Source of the DNA: UBA4720 sp038227135
GTDB lineage: Bacteria; Gemmatimonadota; Gemmatimonadetes; Gemmatimonadales; Gemmatimonadaceae
NCBI GenBank assembly: GCA_038227135.1
Contig: JBBRQC010000006.1
Coordinates: forward strand, 33,854 to 97,853
DNA length: 64,000 nucleotides
Direction of reading: 5' to 3'
Program-made: the position numbers and the translations under genes
In this document: piece by piece, positions 37,701-47,645 of the stretch
Layout of the letters: each line of letters starts with the position of its first letter
Position numbering within the stretch: position 1 is the first letter of the stretch
The notes under the pieces: model-generated
The model's database searches: none
Seen by the model: only the letters and a program-made list of their open reading frames with translations
Told to the model about the DNA's origin: nothing

Positions 37701-38561
37701 TACGACATCGAGCGGGCGAGGAAAACCCACCGGTCCGGGATCACCACGCCAAACCTGTCCACGGATTTCTATTCGGATCTGATCCCCGGGTTTAGGGCGA
37801 ACGTCGGGTATTCGCTCTATCAGGGCGACGTCATGAGCGACAGCGCGCGGTTCAAGCCGTTCCGCGAGACGATAAACGCGTCGTTCAACGTCAACGCCCA
37901 GTCGGGAATCTTCGGCGTGCTGACGCGGGTGTTTGGAAAGGCGGTCCCCGAGAAGAATCCCGAGCTGGATAAGCCGGGCCAGAGTGGGGACGATGCCCTG
38001 GCGAGACGCGTCGCGACGACGCCCGTAGCCGGGATTACGCAGCGCGACCGCCAGTATTCGGTTCCAACCACGCAAGGCTGGGAGGCGAGCTTCACGTATT
38101 CATCCAGCCGCCAGCGGCCGCCGACAGGCCACGGAGTCGTGATCGAGCAGGACATCACCACTCAATGCGCGCCGCTGCAACCCAATCCCATCGTCTATCA
38201 GCAGTGTCTCGAGCAGGCAGCGGCGACCGCGAGCAGTGCGGTGCCGGTGACGAACGGAATCGTCGGCGCGCCGTTCGTCCGCACGCCGCCGCGTGACAAT
38301 ATCCAGTCGCAGATGACCTTCCACCTCACGCCGAAATGGTCGGGGAGCTGGGGAACGAATTACGACTTTACCGCGAAGAAATTCGGGAGCCAGCAGGTGT
38401 CTCTCCAAAGGGACCTGCACGATTGGCGAGCGATTTTCGCCTTCACGCAGGCTCCGAACGGAAACTTCGCGTTCAGCTTCTTCATTGCCCTGAAAGCCGA
38501 ACCTGACCTAAAATTCAACTATGACAAACAGACCTACCGGCCAGTAAGATCCCGACCGTGA
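34797..38561 (+). CDS. TatC-LptD fusion protein
   Basis: One uninterrupted 1254-codon frame encodes two complete proteins. Residues 1 to about 245 are TatC: FLDHLEELRKRL at the start, six membrane helices, the ATEYFDFAISM loop and AAAFITPGADPYS. After a charged linker, residues 269-288 (RSLYMLVVAALLVPGARVFG) look like a signal peptide cut before Q289. The remainder is LptD-like: an OstA-type domain near 320-480, SGVLTPRFG, NVGYYFALSDYMDAEF and a long beta-barrel. TatC ends in the cytoplasm, so the embedded signal would export the barrel correctly. No ribosome-binding site precedes the internal ATG 35613. Each half is confidently assigned; whether the cell makes one polypeptide is unproven. 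Confidence 0.85.
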   Translation: MSAAPGQEMPFLDHLEELRKRLFWIAGAVVLGVVVAFALLSKLDIIRLLERPILPLLHGQKLIYTHPGTSFHILLNASLVLGIILASPVIVAQLWGFLAPALYSHEKRVVVPVVLSMASLFLAGVSLSYFVVLPLTLQFLMSIESTALTPMISATEYFDFAISMCLAFGLVFEVPIAILALTALGIITPQFLSKYRRHAVVVCLVAAAFITPGADPYSLFALAIPLYVLYEVSVFVAIIAYRKRQKRRDRLEAEELASEAAPKPAAVPRSLYMLVVAALLVPGARVFGQVPRAPDSRSQTSRQRPDSARQDSTADSTRTRQLIKWLEADSVMKVLMARPGYSATRYQADEVVFDARTRLLHLKGKKAGVQRDETVLVGDSIVYSDSTKIIVARGDTVILRDPSRQAADVVARGRMAYNVALHRGCVTNISTSVESGQHWFVEGEDACFVSDTTRFAADTTRGRETAFYARNASITSCDDSIPDYHFQAKEVKMVSKNIMVARPAVLYIGEVPIMWLPFIFQDMRSGRRSGVLTPRFGLSELFRNSPTYRRHVENVGYYFALSDYMDAEFALDWRSGARSSIGDPGWVRLNGEMQYRWLDRFLSGRIGLFRHSLNDGTRNTGVSWQHSQSFSDATHFSANVNYVTNTFVQRTTSFNPATVLASITSTASYDTKIGPAALSLGGSRSQHPGRGEVNQTFPTFSISSPTIQVTRFLDWTPTFNFQTHQDLHIDETGEFAYQFFTNASGAPDSLRRKRNARNTTSSFSTPIKLGGFAWTNSFSLNSTEVDEPLTIVVVDPEDSSKKVSRVFAKSFPTNLDWQTNFGLPGLLHGSLNLSPSVSLENVDGSNGFWVRSHLSGGQFVHQSKRPSMNLSASPTLFALFPGFGPVSRFRHSITPVISFSYAPSGNLSTEFLRATNRSRQSFLGSLARNQISLGLSHVLEAKMKSTDTSSTAEQKKIKILSMNFSSIAYDIERARKTHRSGITTPNLSTDFYSDLIPGFRANVGYSLYQGDVMSDSARFKPFRETINASFNVNAQSGIFGVLTRVFGKAVPEKNPELDKPGQSGDDALARRVATTPVAGITQRDRQYSVPTTQGWEASFTYSSSRQRPPTGHGVVIEQDITTQCAPLQPNPIVYQQCLEQAAATASSAVPVTNGIVGAPFVRTPPRDNIQSQMTFHLTPKWSGSWGTNYDFTAKKFGSQQVSLQRDLHDWRAIFAFTQAPNGNFAFSFFIALKAEPDLKFNYDKQTYRPVRSRP

Positions 38562-39661
38562 CGCAGCGGCTGAACATCACGAATGGCGACAGCGCCGCCG
38601 GTACTCTCAGTGAGGCCGGCATCGTCGGCAAGGTCGTAGCGTGGCGTGACGTGCTGCATGAGGGACCGGTGGACGCGTCGTTACCCCTCAACGCGCTGAG
38701 CAAGCAGAGGGCGCGCTTCATCTCGGAGCGCGGGTGGGGAGATTTCGCGCACGTGAGTGGCAACTTCGCCGAGCGAGACAAGGTCATCCAGCACCTGGAC
38801 TACTTCGATGAAGTAGTGCTCTGGTTCGAGGACGACCTCTACGATCAGCTCCAGCTGATCCAGGTTCTCGACCTCTTCTCGCGCGGCTCATCGCGCCGGA
38901 AGAGGGTCACGCTGATACAGGTTGACGGATATATCCCACCATTGTCGGCCGCGGAGCTCCTGAAGCTGGACGCTGCGCGAATGCCGGTGACCGCGGAGCA
39001 GTACGCGCTGGCGCAGAAAGCGTGGAAGGCGTTCGGATCTGACGACCCATCGAAAATCCTGCGCGCGCTCGACGGAAACCTTTCGCGACTCCCTTATCTT
39101 GCCTTCGCGCTTTGGCGACATCTCGAGGAATTTCCTTCGGTTGCAAACGGCCTCTCGCGATCGGAGCGGGAGATAATTACGGCAATAGAAGAAGGCCACA
39201 CGACGCCGGTAGCAGCGTTTCTCGAAGTGGCGACCAAGCAGGAGAGCATTTTTCTCGGCGACATAATCTTCTATTCGTACCTGGAGCGGCTGAGCGGAGA
39301 AAGGAATCCTCTCCTGACGTGGGCCAGCGGCGAGGCTGTGGTTTCGCCGACAGCGGAGAACTCACGCGAGTTCGTTAAGAGAGAGCTGAAAGTCACGCTC
39401 CTCGGACGAGAAGTGCTCGCCGGGAGAAAGGACTGGCAGAACATCAACACGGAGTCCCGCTGGCTGGGCGGGGTCGAAATCGAGCCGGGCGCCAAGGGAT
39501 GGAGGTGGGATCCCGATCAACGCGTTCTCATTCGTGCGCGCCCTCCGGCGGCACCCCGTAAATCGGTCAGGAAGGCGACGGCGGCGCGCAAACGTCCCAT
39601 TGCGAAAAAGCGATTGACTTCTTCGCCCGTCAAAAAGCGCCCCGCACAAAAGAGAAAATGA
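38558..39661 (+). CDS. DUF1835-domain protein with a lysine-rich tail
   Basis: The 367-residue protein opens LNITNGDSAAGTLSEAGI and VVAWRDVLHEGPV, the DUF1835 signature; the domain has no firm function. The central part is helical and unrecognised. The last ~37 residues are extremely basic (KATAARKRPIAKKRL), like histone H1 tails, which suggests nucleic acid binding by inference. The GTG start overlaps the fusion gene's stop by four bases, so it may be co-translated with it. Confidence 0.7.
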   Translation: MTQRLNITNGDSAAGTLSEAGIVGKVVAWRDVLHEGPVDASLPLNALSKQRARFISERGWGDFAHVSGNFAERDKVIQHLDYFDEVVLWFEDDLYDQLQLIQVLDLFSRGSSRRKRVTLIQVDGYIPPLSAAELLKLDAARMPVTAEQYALAQKAWKAFGSDDPSKILRALDGNLSRLPYLAFALWRHLEEFPSVANGLSRSEREIITAIEEGHTTPVAAFLEVATKQESIFLGDIIFYSYLERLSGERNPLLTWASGEAVVSPTAENSREFVKRELKVTLLGREVLAGRKDWQNINTESRWLGGVEIEPGAKGWRWDPDQRVLIRARPPAAPRKSVRKATAARKRPIAKKRLTSSPVKKRPAQKRK

Positions 39662-39692
39662 CCGGCGAAAAGCGCTTTTCGAAGGGAGAGAA

Positions 39693-41209
39693 GTGACCGC
39701 AAACCTCCTCATCGACGGTGATTCACTCACTGTCGATCAAGCCTACGCTGTCGCTGTCGAGCGACTTCGCGTCGGTATCGCGCCCAAAGCCCGGGCGCGG
39801 ATGTTACGCACGCGCGCTGTCGTGGACGCCATCGTCCAGAAAAACGACGTCGTCTACGGTGTGACTACCGGCTTCGGCAAGCTCTCCGACGTCGCCATTC
39901 CGCCCAACAGGCTGGCCGAGCTGCAGATCAATCTCGTGCGGAGCCACGCGTCAGGCGTGGGCGACCGCCTGCCCGAGCCCGAAGTGCGCGCGATGATGCT
40001 CTTGCGCGCCAACGTCATCGCCAAGGGTTACTCGGGCGCTCGCCCGGAGCTGGTGGATCTGCTGCTCGACTTGCTCAATGCCGACGTGTATCCGCCGATC
40101 CCTGAGCAGGGAAGCGTCGGCGCCAGCGGAGATTTAGCGCCTCTCGCGCACCTCGCGCTTTCCCTTATTGGCGAAGGAACCCTGATCAAGGGCGGGAAGG
40201 AAGAGCCCGCGCTGAAGGTGCTCAGGCAGATTGGAACGAAGCCGGTGGTGCTCGCGCCAAAGGAGGGAATCACTCTCATCAATGGCACGCAGGCGCACAC
40301 GGCGGTGGCACTCATCGCCGTCGTCGGCGCGCGGTCTCTCTGGCGCACCGCGCACGTCGCCGGCGCGATGTCACTCGAAGGGCTGCTCGGTACTCCCGTC
40401 GCGTTCGACCAGCGCCTACACGCCGCCCGTGGACAGAAGGGGCAGGTACGCTCGGCGGCCCTGCTGCGCGATCTTCTCGCCGACAGCGAGCTGCGTGAAT
40501 CACACCGTCACGGCGATCCGCGGGTTCAGGACCCGTATTCGCTGCGGTGCATGCCCCAGGTGCACGGCCCGGTGCTCGACGCCCTCGACTGGATCGGTGA
40601 GGCGGTCTCTCGCGAGCTGAATGCCGCAACCGATAATCCGCTCGTATTCGAGAACGGCGAGACGCTGAGCGGCGGGAACTTCCACGGACTGATCATAGCG
40701 ATGGCGCTCGACTTCCTGGCGATCGTGCTTACGCATCTGGCGACGATGGCCGAGAGGAGAATCGACCGGCTCGTGCATCCCGATCTCAACCAGGGGCTGC
40801 CGGCATTCCTTTCTCCGGATGCGGGTGTGAATTCCGGTTTCATGATGGCCCAGGTGACGGCCGCCGCGCTCGCGAGCGAATGCAAGGTGCTCTCGCACCC
40901 GGCCAGCGTGGACACGATCCCCACCGACGGCAGCAAGGAAGACGTCGTTCCGATGGCGATGGGCGCGGCATGGAAGGCGCGCCGCGTTCTTCACAATCTG
41001 GAGAACATCCTGGCCATCGAGCTGATGTGTGGAGCGCAGGCAATCGACTTCAGGGCGCCACTCAAACCCGGACGCGGTGTTCGAACAGCGCACGAGCGTG
41101 TGCGCGAGATTGTGCCGCGTCTCGAGGCTGATCGCGTGCTGAGCGGGGACATATCGGCTCTCAGGGCGGCCGTCTCGGATCAGCGGTTCGCCGACATCGG
41201 AGCCGTGAC

Positions 41210-41213
<4 letters not shown>
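39693..41213 (+). CDS. hutH: Histidine ammonia-lyase
   Basis: The 506-residue protein has the residues that cyclise to the MIO cofactor, Ala144-Ser145-Gly146, within GSVGASGDLAPLAHLAL. The HutH length and the TDNPLVFENGETLSGGNFHG segment are typical. It deaminates histidine to urocanate, the first step of histidine degradation. A good AGGGAGAG site precedes the GTG start. The hutU start overlaps its stop by four bases. Confidence 0.97.
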
Positions 41214-42913
<1,700 letters not shown>

Positions 42914-42953
42914 ACCGGCTACGGGAGGATTTGGATCGACCATCAGTGTCTCT

Positions 42954-43976
42954 GTGGCCAGCTATTCATATCCAATGCTGACCGCCGAGTTCAAACCCTG
43001 GCACGTCCCGGTATTCCTGGCCAAGTACGCTTACCTCACGGTCAGGCGTCGCCCGGTGCTGGTCCATTTCGAGGTCACGATGCGCTGCAACGCGCACTGT
43101 GGCTTCTGCGATTACTGGAAGACGGATCCATCGGCAAAGGCGAGTGAGCTCACGAGCTTTGCTGACGCCGCGCGCTTCTTCAATCCGATGGTAGTCACCT
43201 TCACCGGCGGCGAGCCGACGTTGCGGCGCGATCTCGAAGCCATCGTGTCCGGTGTGAACGAGGCGATTTGCCTCAAGTACATGACGCTGATCACTCACGG
43301 GGGGATGCTATCGGCCGAGCGTGCTCGCTCGCTGTGGAAGGCGGGGATAAACCAGTTCAATATCTCCTTCGATTATCTGGACGACCGTCACGACAAAGCG
43401 CGGGGAATTCCTGGATTGAGCGCCCGGATCATGACGGCGATTCCCCGCATGAGAGAGATGGGAATCACCGGCATTCGCTTCAACACGGTCATCAAGCGCG
43501 ACAATCTCGATCAGCTGATCCCGATCGTCGCACGAGCCCGGGAGCTCGGATGCGGGGTGAATTTCAGCTGCTACACGGCGGCGAAGAACGGAAACGAGGA
43601 AGGAACCATCGAGCGCGAACAGCGACAGCATCTCGAGCAGGTGATCGCTGAGCTTCTCGCGTTCAAGCGACAGACGCGCGGTGTGATAACCAACTCCGAC
43701 TACTACCTCGAGCAGATTCCGCGTTACGTGCGCGGCGAGATTGCCGAGCCCTGCCGGTCGGGGATGCGGACGATTCACATCGATCCGGTGGGCCGCGTGA
43801 AGCGCTGTCCCGATTTCCCGACCGATTTTCACTGGACGGAATTCCGGAAGTACGAGCCGATCAACTGCAACGCCTGCTACTACGCGTGTCGCGGAGAAGC
43901 CCAGGCTCCTTTGCGGTTCTCCCGCGTCCGCGATGTGATGGCCACGCCAAAGCCGCTCGTGCTGCTTCATGGTTGA
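42954..43976 (+). CDS. Radical SAM protein of unknown function
   Basis: The 340-residue protein has the cluster motif C-x3-C-x2-C (MRCNAHCGFCDYW, Cys45, 49 and 52) and the GGEP-type motif VVTFTGGEPTLRRDLEAI. The C-terminal cysteines (VKRCPDF, then INCNACYYACRGE) resemble an auxiliary SPASM or twitch cluster. The family acts by S-adenosylmethionine radical chemistry on peptides or small molecules; the substrate here is unknown. It lies between hutU and hutI in the same direction. The GTG start is tentative: a GGGAGGAT site lies 24 bases upstream. Confidence 0.8.
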   Translation: MASYSYPMLTAEFKPWHVPVFLAKYAYLTVRRRPVLVHFEVTMRCNAHCGFCDYWKTDPSAKASELTSFADAARFFNPMVVTFTGGEPTLRRDLEAIVSGVNEAICLKYMTLITHGGMLSAERARSLWKAGINQFNISFDYLDDRHDKARGIPGLSARIMTAIPRMREMGITGIRFNTVIKRDNLDQLIPIVARARELGCGVNFSCYTAAKNGNEEGTIEREQRQHLEQVIAELLAFKRQTRGVITNSDYYLEQIPRYVRGEIAEPCRSGMRTIHIDPVGRVKRCPDFPTDFHWTEFRKYEPINCNACYYACRGEAQAPLRFSRVRDVMATPKPLVLLHG

Positions 43977-43997
43977 TCGCGGGCGGGTCGGTTCCGG

Positions 43998-45305
43998 GTG
44001 AAAGACCTCCTTTTCGTAAACGCCGCTCAGATCGTCACCTGCGCTGGCCCGGCTCGCGCGCGGAAGGGGACCGAGATGCGCGAGGCGGGGATCCTTGCGA
44101 ACTCGGCGGTCGCGGTCAGCGGGGGCCGCATAGCCGCGATTGGGGCCGCGCGCGATATCCAGCACGCGTTCACCGACGCGGAGATCATCGATTGCAGCGG
44201 CGGCGTCCTCACTCCGGGACTCGTTGATTCGCACACCCACGCCGTATTCGGGAAGCCTAGGTTCGAGGAGCAGGAGCTGCGCGCGCAGCGGCACGATTAC
44301 ATGCAGATCGCGGCGCAGGGTGGTGGCATCCACGCATCGGTCCGTGACTTTCGCGCGCGCAGCGAGGACGAGCTGTACGATCTTGCCCTTCCGCGCCTAA
44401 GGTCGCTCGCGGCCTACGGAACCACGACCGTCGAGATCAAGAGCGGCTATGGACTCTCAGTGGAAGACGAGCTGAAGGCGCTGCGCGTCGTCGGTCGTCT
44501 CGCGCGGGCAGCGCCGATGCGCATAGTCGCCACGTGGCTGGGGGCTCACGAGATTCCCCACGAGTACCGCTCCACCGACTCGCACCGGTCGGAATTTCTC
44601 GAGCTCCTTATCAAGGACATGCTCCCCAAAGTGAAGGAGCAGGGAATCGCGCGTTTTTCGGACATCTTCTGCGAGCCGGGTGTATTTACCCTCGAAGAGA
44701 CGCGCAGAATTCTCGAGGCTTCGAGCAAAGCCGGCCTTGGGGTCAAGGTTCACGCGGATGAGCTCGAGCCGTGTGGCGGCGCCGAGCTGGCCGCGGCGCT
44801 CGGAGCAATTTCGGCGGACCACCTGGCGGCCATTTCCGAAGCGGGAATTGCGGCGCTCGCCAGGTCGGGTACGGTCGCGACGCTTCTTCCCGGCACCATG
44901 CTCTTCCTCGGCAAAGCAAAACAGGCTCCCGCGCGCGCGCTGATCGAAGCCGGCGCAGCGGTGGCGCTGGCGACCGATTTCAATCCGGGAACGTCGCCGA
45001 CCGTTAACTTTCCGCTGATGTTGACGCTTGGCGTCAGCCAGCTCCGGATGAGCGTCGCCGAGGTTTTGGTCGCGGCGACGGTCAACGGGGCTGCTGCGCT
45101 CGGCCTCGCTGGAGAGACGGGGCAGATCGCGCCCGGCTTCGCCGCCGACCTCGCGCTCTTTCAGGTCAGCGACGTGCGGGAGTTGCCATACTGGTATGGC
45201 GCCCGTCTTTGTGTGGGGACGTGGAAGGCGGGCGCGCCTTGTCACCCCTACGAAACAGTAAGTAACTTGAACCCTCGCTCCCCGGAGTTTTCAGCTGCCG
45301 GGTAA
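43998..45305 (+). CDS. hutI: Imidazolonepropionase
   Basis: The 435-residue amidohydrolase has the metal motif VDSHTHAVFG, VHADELEPCGGAELAAALG and LATDFNPGTSPTVNFPLM, all specific to HutI. It opens imidazolonepropionate to N-formimino-glutamate. With hutH and hutU it completes the common part of histidine degradation. HutG or HutF for the last step is not in the window. It begins 21 bases after the radical SAM gene. Confidence 0.96.
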   Translation: MKDLLFVNAAQIVTCAGPARARKGTEMREAGILANSAVAVSGGRIAAIGAARDIQHAFTDAEIIDCSGGVLTPGLVDSHTHAVFGKPRFEEQELRAQRHDYMQIAAQGGGIHASVRDFRARSEDELYDLALPRLRSLAAYGTTTVEIKSGYGLSVEDELKALRVVGRLARAAPMRIVATWLGAHEIPHEYRSTDSHRSEFLELLIKDMLPKVKEQGIARFSDIFCEPGVFTLEETRRILEASSKAGLGVKVHADELEPCGGAELAAALGAISADHLAAISEAGIAALARSGTVATLLPGTMLFLGKAKQAPARALIEAGAAVALATDFNPGTSPTVNFPLMLTLGVSQLRMSVAEVLVAATVNGAAALGLAGETGQIAPGFAADLALFQVSDVRELPYWYGARLCVGTWKAGAPCHPYETVSNLNPRSPEFSAAG

Positions 45306-45329
45306 GTCATATTCGCCCGGCCGCCCTTA

Positions 45330-47645
45330 ATGTCAGCTAGCATCGATAAGTTCAAGAAAAAGGCAGCCGAATTCGAGCAGAAGAAACAGTTCGATAAGGC
45401 TCTCGAGGTCTATCTCCAGATCATCGGCCAGTCCGAGGGTCAGGAGGATTCCGACGTCACGGTCTATAACCGCGTCGGTGATCTGTACCTGCGCCTGAAC
45501 AAGGCAGACCAGGCGGTCAATTACTACGAGCAGGCCGTGGACCTCTACACCGAGGGCGGCTACCTCAACAACGCGATCGCGCTCTGCAACAAGATCCTCC
45601 GCCACGCGCCGGCGCGTCACCAGATCTACTACAAGCTCGGGAAAATCTCCGCCAAGAAGGGGTTCAACAGCGACGCGAAGAAGAACTTCCTCGAGTACGC
45701 CGATCGCATGCACCGCGCCGGAAAGGAGACCGACGCCTTCAAGGCGCTCCAGGAATTTGCCGATCTGTGCCCGGGCCAGGACGACATTCGCCTGATGCTC
45801 GCCGACCAGCTCGCCAAGGCGGGTAAGAAAAACGAGGCGATCGAGCAGCTCCAGATTCTGCACGAGTCGCTCGACGCGGAGGGCCGCGCTGGCGAAGCGG
45901 AGGCAACCGTGCAGCGGATGCAGTCGCTCGATCCGGGTGTCGAGCCGCGCCGCTCCAAGACGCCGCGACCCCAGGAGGCCGGTGGGCTGGTCTTCCTCGA
46001 CCTCGGCGGATCGCCGGCCAAGCCTCGCCCCAAGCTGGAGCACGTCGAACGCGCCCCCGCGCCCGAGGTGCGTCAGCGGCCGAAAACGCCGCCGCACGTG
46101 CAGCCGTCTCCCGAGTTCGAGCAGCTCCCCGACATCGAACCGCTCCCCGAGCTCGAACCTCTGCCCGAGCTCGAGCTCGAACCGGACAATTCGCAGGTTC
46201 CAGGACTGGAGTTTCAGTCGGGCGCGTCTATCACCGAAATCGAGCCAGCCTTCGATCTGAGTCTGGACGAGGAAGTCATACCCCCACTCGAGGGGCTCGA
46301 GTCGTCGACCGATCCGGATGCGTTTGCGATCGATCCCGAAGTCGAGGCCGTCGCAGCCTCCGAGGCGGTTGAAGGATTGATCGCCGCAGAGACCAGCTTT
46401 GCAGAGCCGGGGCTTGGCGAGCCGCTGGTTACGCAGGACCCGTTGTCAGGGTTGAACGTCCTGGAGGACGACCGTTTCTACATCCACGATGCCGATCCGC
46501 TGGCTGGACTCGGCCAAGGGGATGAAGAGCCCATCGTCGAGTCTGTAGCCCCCGAGGCCGAAGCAGACACGCAAGCCACGGAGCTCGACGAGGAAGTGGC
46601 TGAGGAAGAAGAGGAAGTGTCTCCGTCGCAGAAGGTTGCGCGGAGAACTCCGCCCCGGGCCGAGCCAGAGCAAGAGGACGAGTTGGAACAGGAACAGGAC
46701 GAGGAGGAGGAAGAGCAAAGGCAAGAGACGGCAAGGCAAGAGACGGCAAGGCAAGAGACGGCAAGGCAAGAGGCGGCAAGGCACGAAGCGGCAAGGCACG
46801 AAGCGGCATTGGAAGCAGCGCGACAAGAAGAGGCAAGGAAGGTCGAGAAGCCGCGTGCGCCCGAGCAGCTCAAGCAAAGCAAGCTCAAGGTCGTGCCCGT
46901 GCGGCCGACGCGGCCCAAGCCGAAAGCCGAACCGGAGCCGGAGCCCGAACCGCAAGCGCCGGCACAGAGCGAGAAGCGCGCAATCAATCCGTTCCAGCGC
47001 AAGAAGCCGCGTGACCCGTCGCCGCCCGCCAGTCCCCGCCTGACGACGCCGCCCGCGGAAGTTCCGCGCGCCGCCACACCGAAGCAGAACGCGTCGCACC
47101 CGTCGCGAGAAGACAATCTCGTGGATCTGGCGGATTGGCTGCGCGAGGATGCAAGCCCGAAGTCGTACCGGATGGTTGCCGCCGATGACAAACGAATCGG
47201 CGACGAGCAGGCAGACTTCACCGACATGCTGGAGAAGTTCAAGGCCGGAGTGGCCGCCAACGTCGACGACGAGGACTTCGACAGCCACTACGATCTGGGC
47301 ATCGCGTACCGCGAGATGGGACTCATCGACGAAGCGATCGCTGAATTCCAGAAGGCGCTGCGCGGCGCGACCAATCGAATCCGCGCTTACGAAGCACTCG
47401 GGCAGTGCTTCATCGATCGTCGCGAGTACGACGTCGCAGTCAGCATCCTCGGCCGCGCCTTGCGTGAGCCGGGCATGGAAGACGAGGACCTCATCGGCGT
47501 ACTCTACCTGCTCGGCTACGCCTCAGAAGAAGGCAGAAAACCGCGCGATGCCGCGGCCTATTACCATCGGGTGTTCGCCATCGACATCGATTTCCGCGAC
47601 GTCGGCAAGCGCCTCAAGCAGATGGGCAAGGCCGCCTCCAAGTGA
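45330..47645 (+). CDS. Large TPR protein with acidic low-complexity centre
   Basis: The 771-residue protein has TPR repeats at both ends (about 15-200 and 640-760). The middle ~400 residues are rich in Glu, Pro and Ala, including a repeated LPELEPLPELE part and a pentapeptide array RQETA/RHEAA. There is no signal peptide, so it is probably cytoplasmic. The last segment (GLIDEAIAEFQKAL) is a clear TPR. Function is unknown; such proteins often scaffold complexes. Architecture resembles the TPR protein at 51405. Confidence 0.75.
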   Translation: MSASIDKFKKKAAEFEQKKQFDKALEVYLQIIGQSEGQEDSDVTVYNRVGDLYLRLNKADQAVNYYEQAVDLYTEGGYLNNAIALCNKILRHAPARHQIYYKLGKISAKKGFNSDAKKNFLEYADRMHRAGKETDAFKALQEFADLCPGQDDIRLMLADQLAKAGKKNEAIEQLQILHESLDAEGRAGEAEATVQRMQSLDPGVEPRRSKTPRPQEAGGLVFLDLGGSPAKPRPKLEHVERAPAPEVRQRPKTPPHVQPSPEFEQLPDIEPLPELEPLPELELEPDNSQVPGLEFQSGASITEIEPAFDLSLDEEVIPPLEGLESSTDPDAFAIDPEVEAVAASEAVEGLIAAETSFAEPGLGEPLVTQDPLSGLNVLEDDRFYIHDADPLAGLGQGDEEPIVESVAPEAEADTQATELDEEVAEEEEEVSPSQKVARRTPPRAEPEQEDELEQEQDEEEEEQRQETARQETARQETARQEAARHEAARHEAALEAARQEEARKVEKPRAPEQLKQSKLKVVPVRPTRPKPKAEPEPEPEPQAPAQSEKRAINPFQRKKPRDPSPPASPRLTTPPAEVPRAATPKQNASHPSREDNLVDLADWLREDASPKSYRMVAADDKRIGDEQADFTDMLEKFKAGVAANVDDEDFDSHYDLGIAYREMGLIDEAIAEFQKALRGATNRIRAYEALGQCFIDRREYDVAVSILGRALREPGMEDEDLIGVLYLLGYASEEGRKPRDAAAYYHRVFAIDIDFRDVGKRLKQMGKAASK
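46720..46809 (+). repeat. In-frame 15-bp tandem repeat within the TPR protein
   Basis: Six copies of a 15-bp unit (GGCAAGAGACGGCAA and close variants) run head to tail. They encode RQETA three times, RQEAA once and RHEAA twice. The first three copies are identical, which suggests recent expansion or slippage. The unit length keeps the frame, so copy number could vary without breaking the gene. Confidence 0.9.

Noticed and set aside
35613..38561. Separate lptD gene starting at the internal ATG
   Set aside because: No ribosome-binding site precedes the ATG, and this start would remove the positive charge before the signal core. Not fully excluded.
46720..46809. Possible CRISPR array
   Set aside because: Units are 15 bp, directly adjacent, in frame with the TPR gene, and have no spacers.
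46446..47288. Cysteine- and leucine-rich minus-strand frames opposite the TPR gene
   Set aside because: They are the reverse reading of a Glu/Arg-rich repeat region, a typical shadow artefact.
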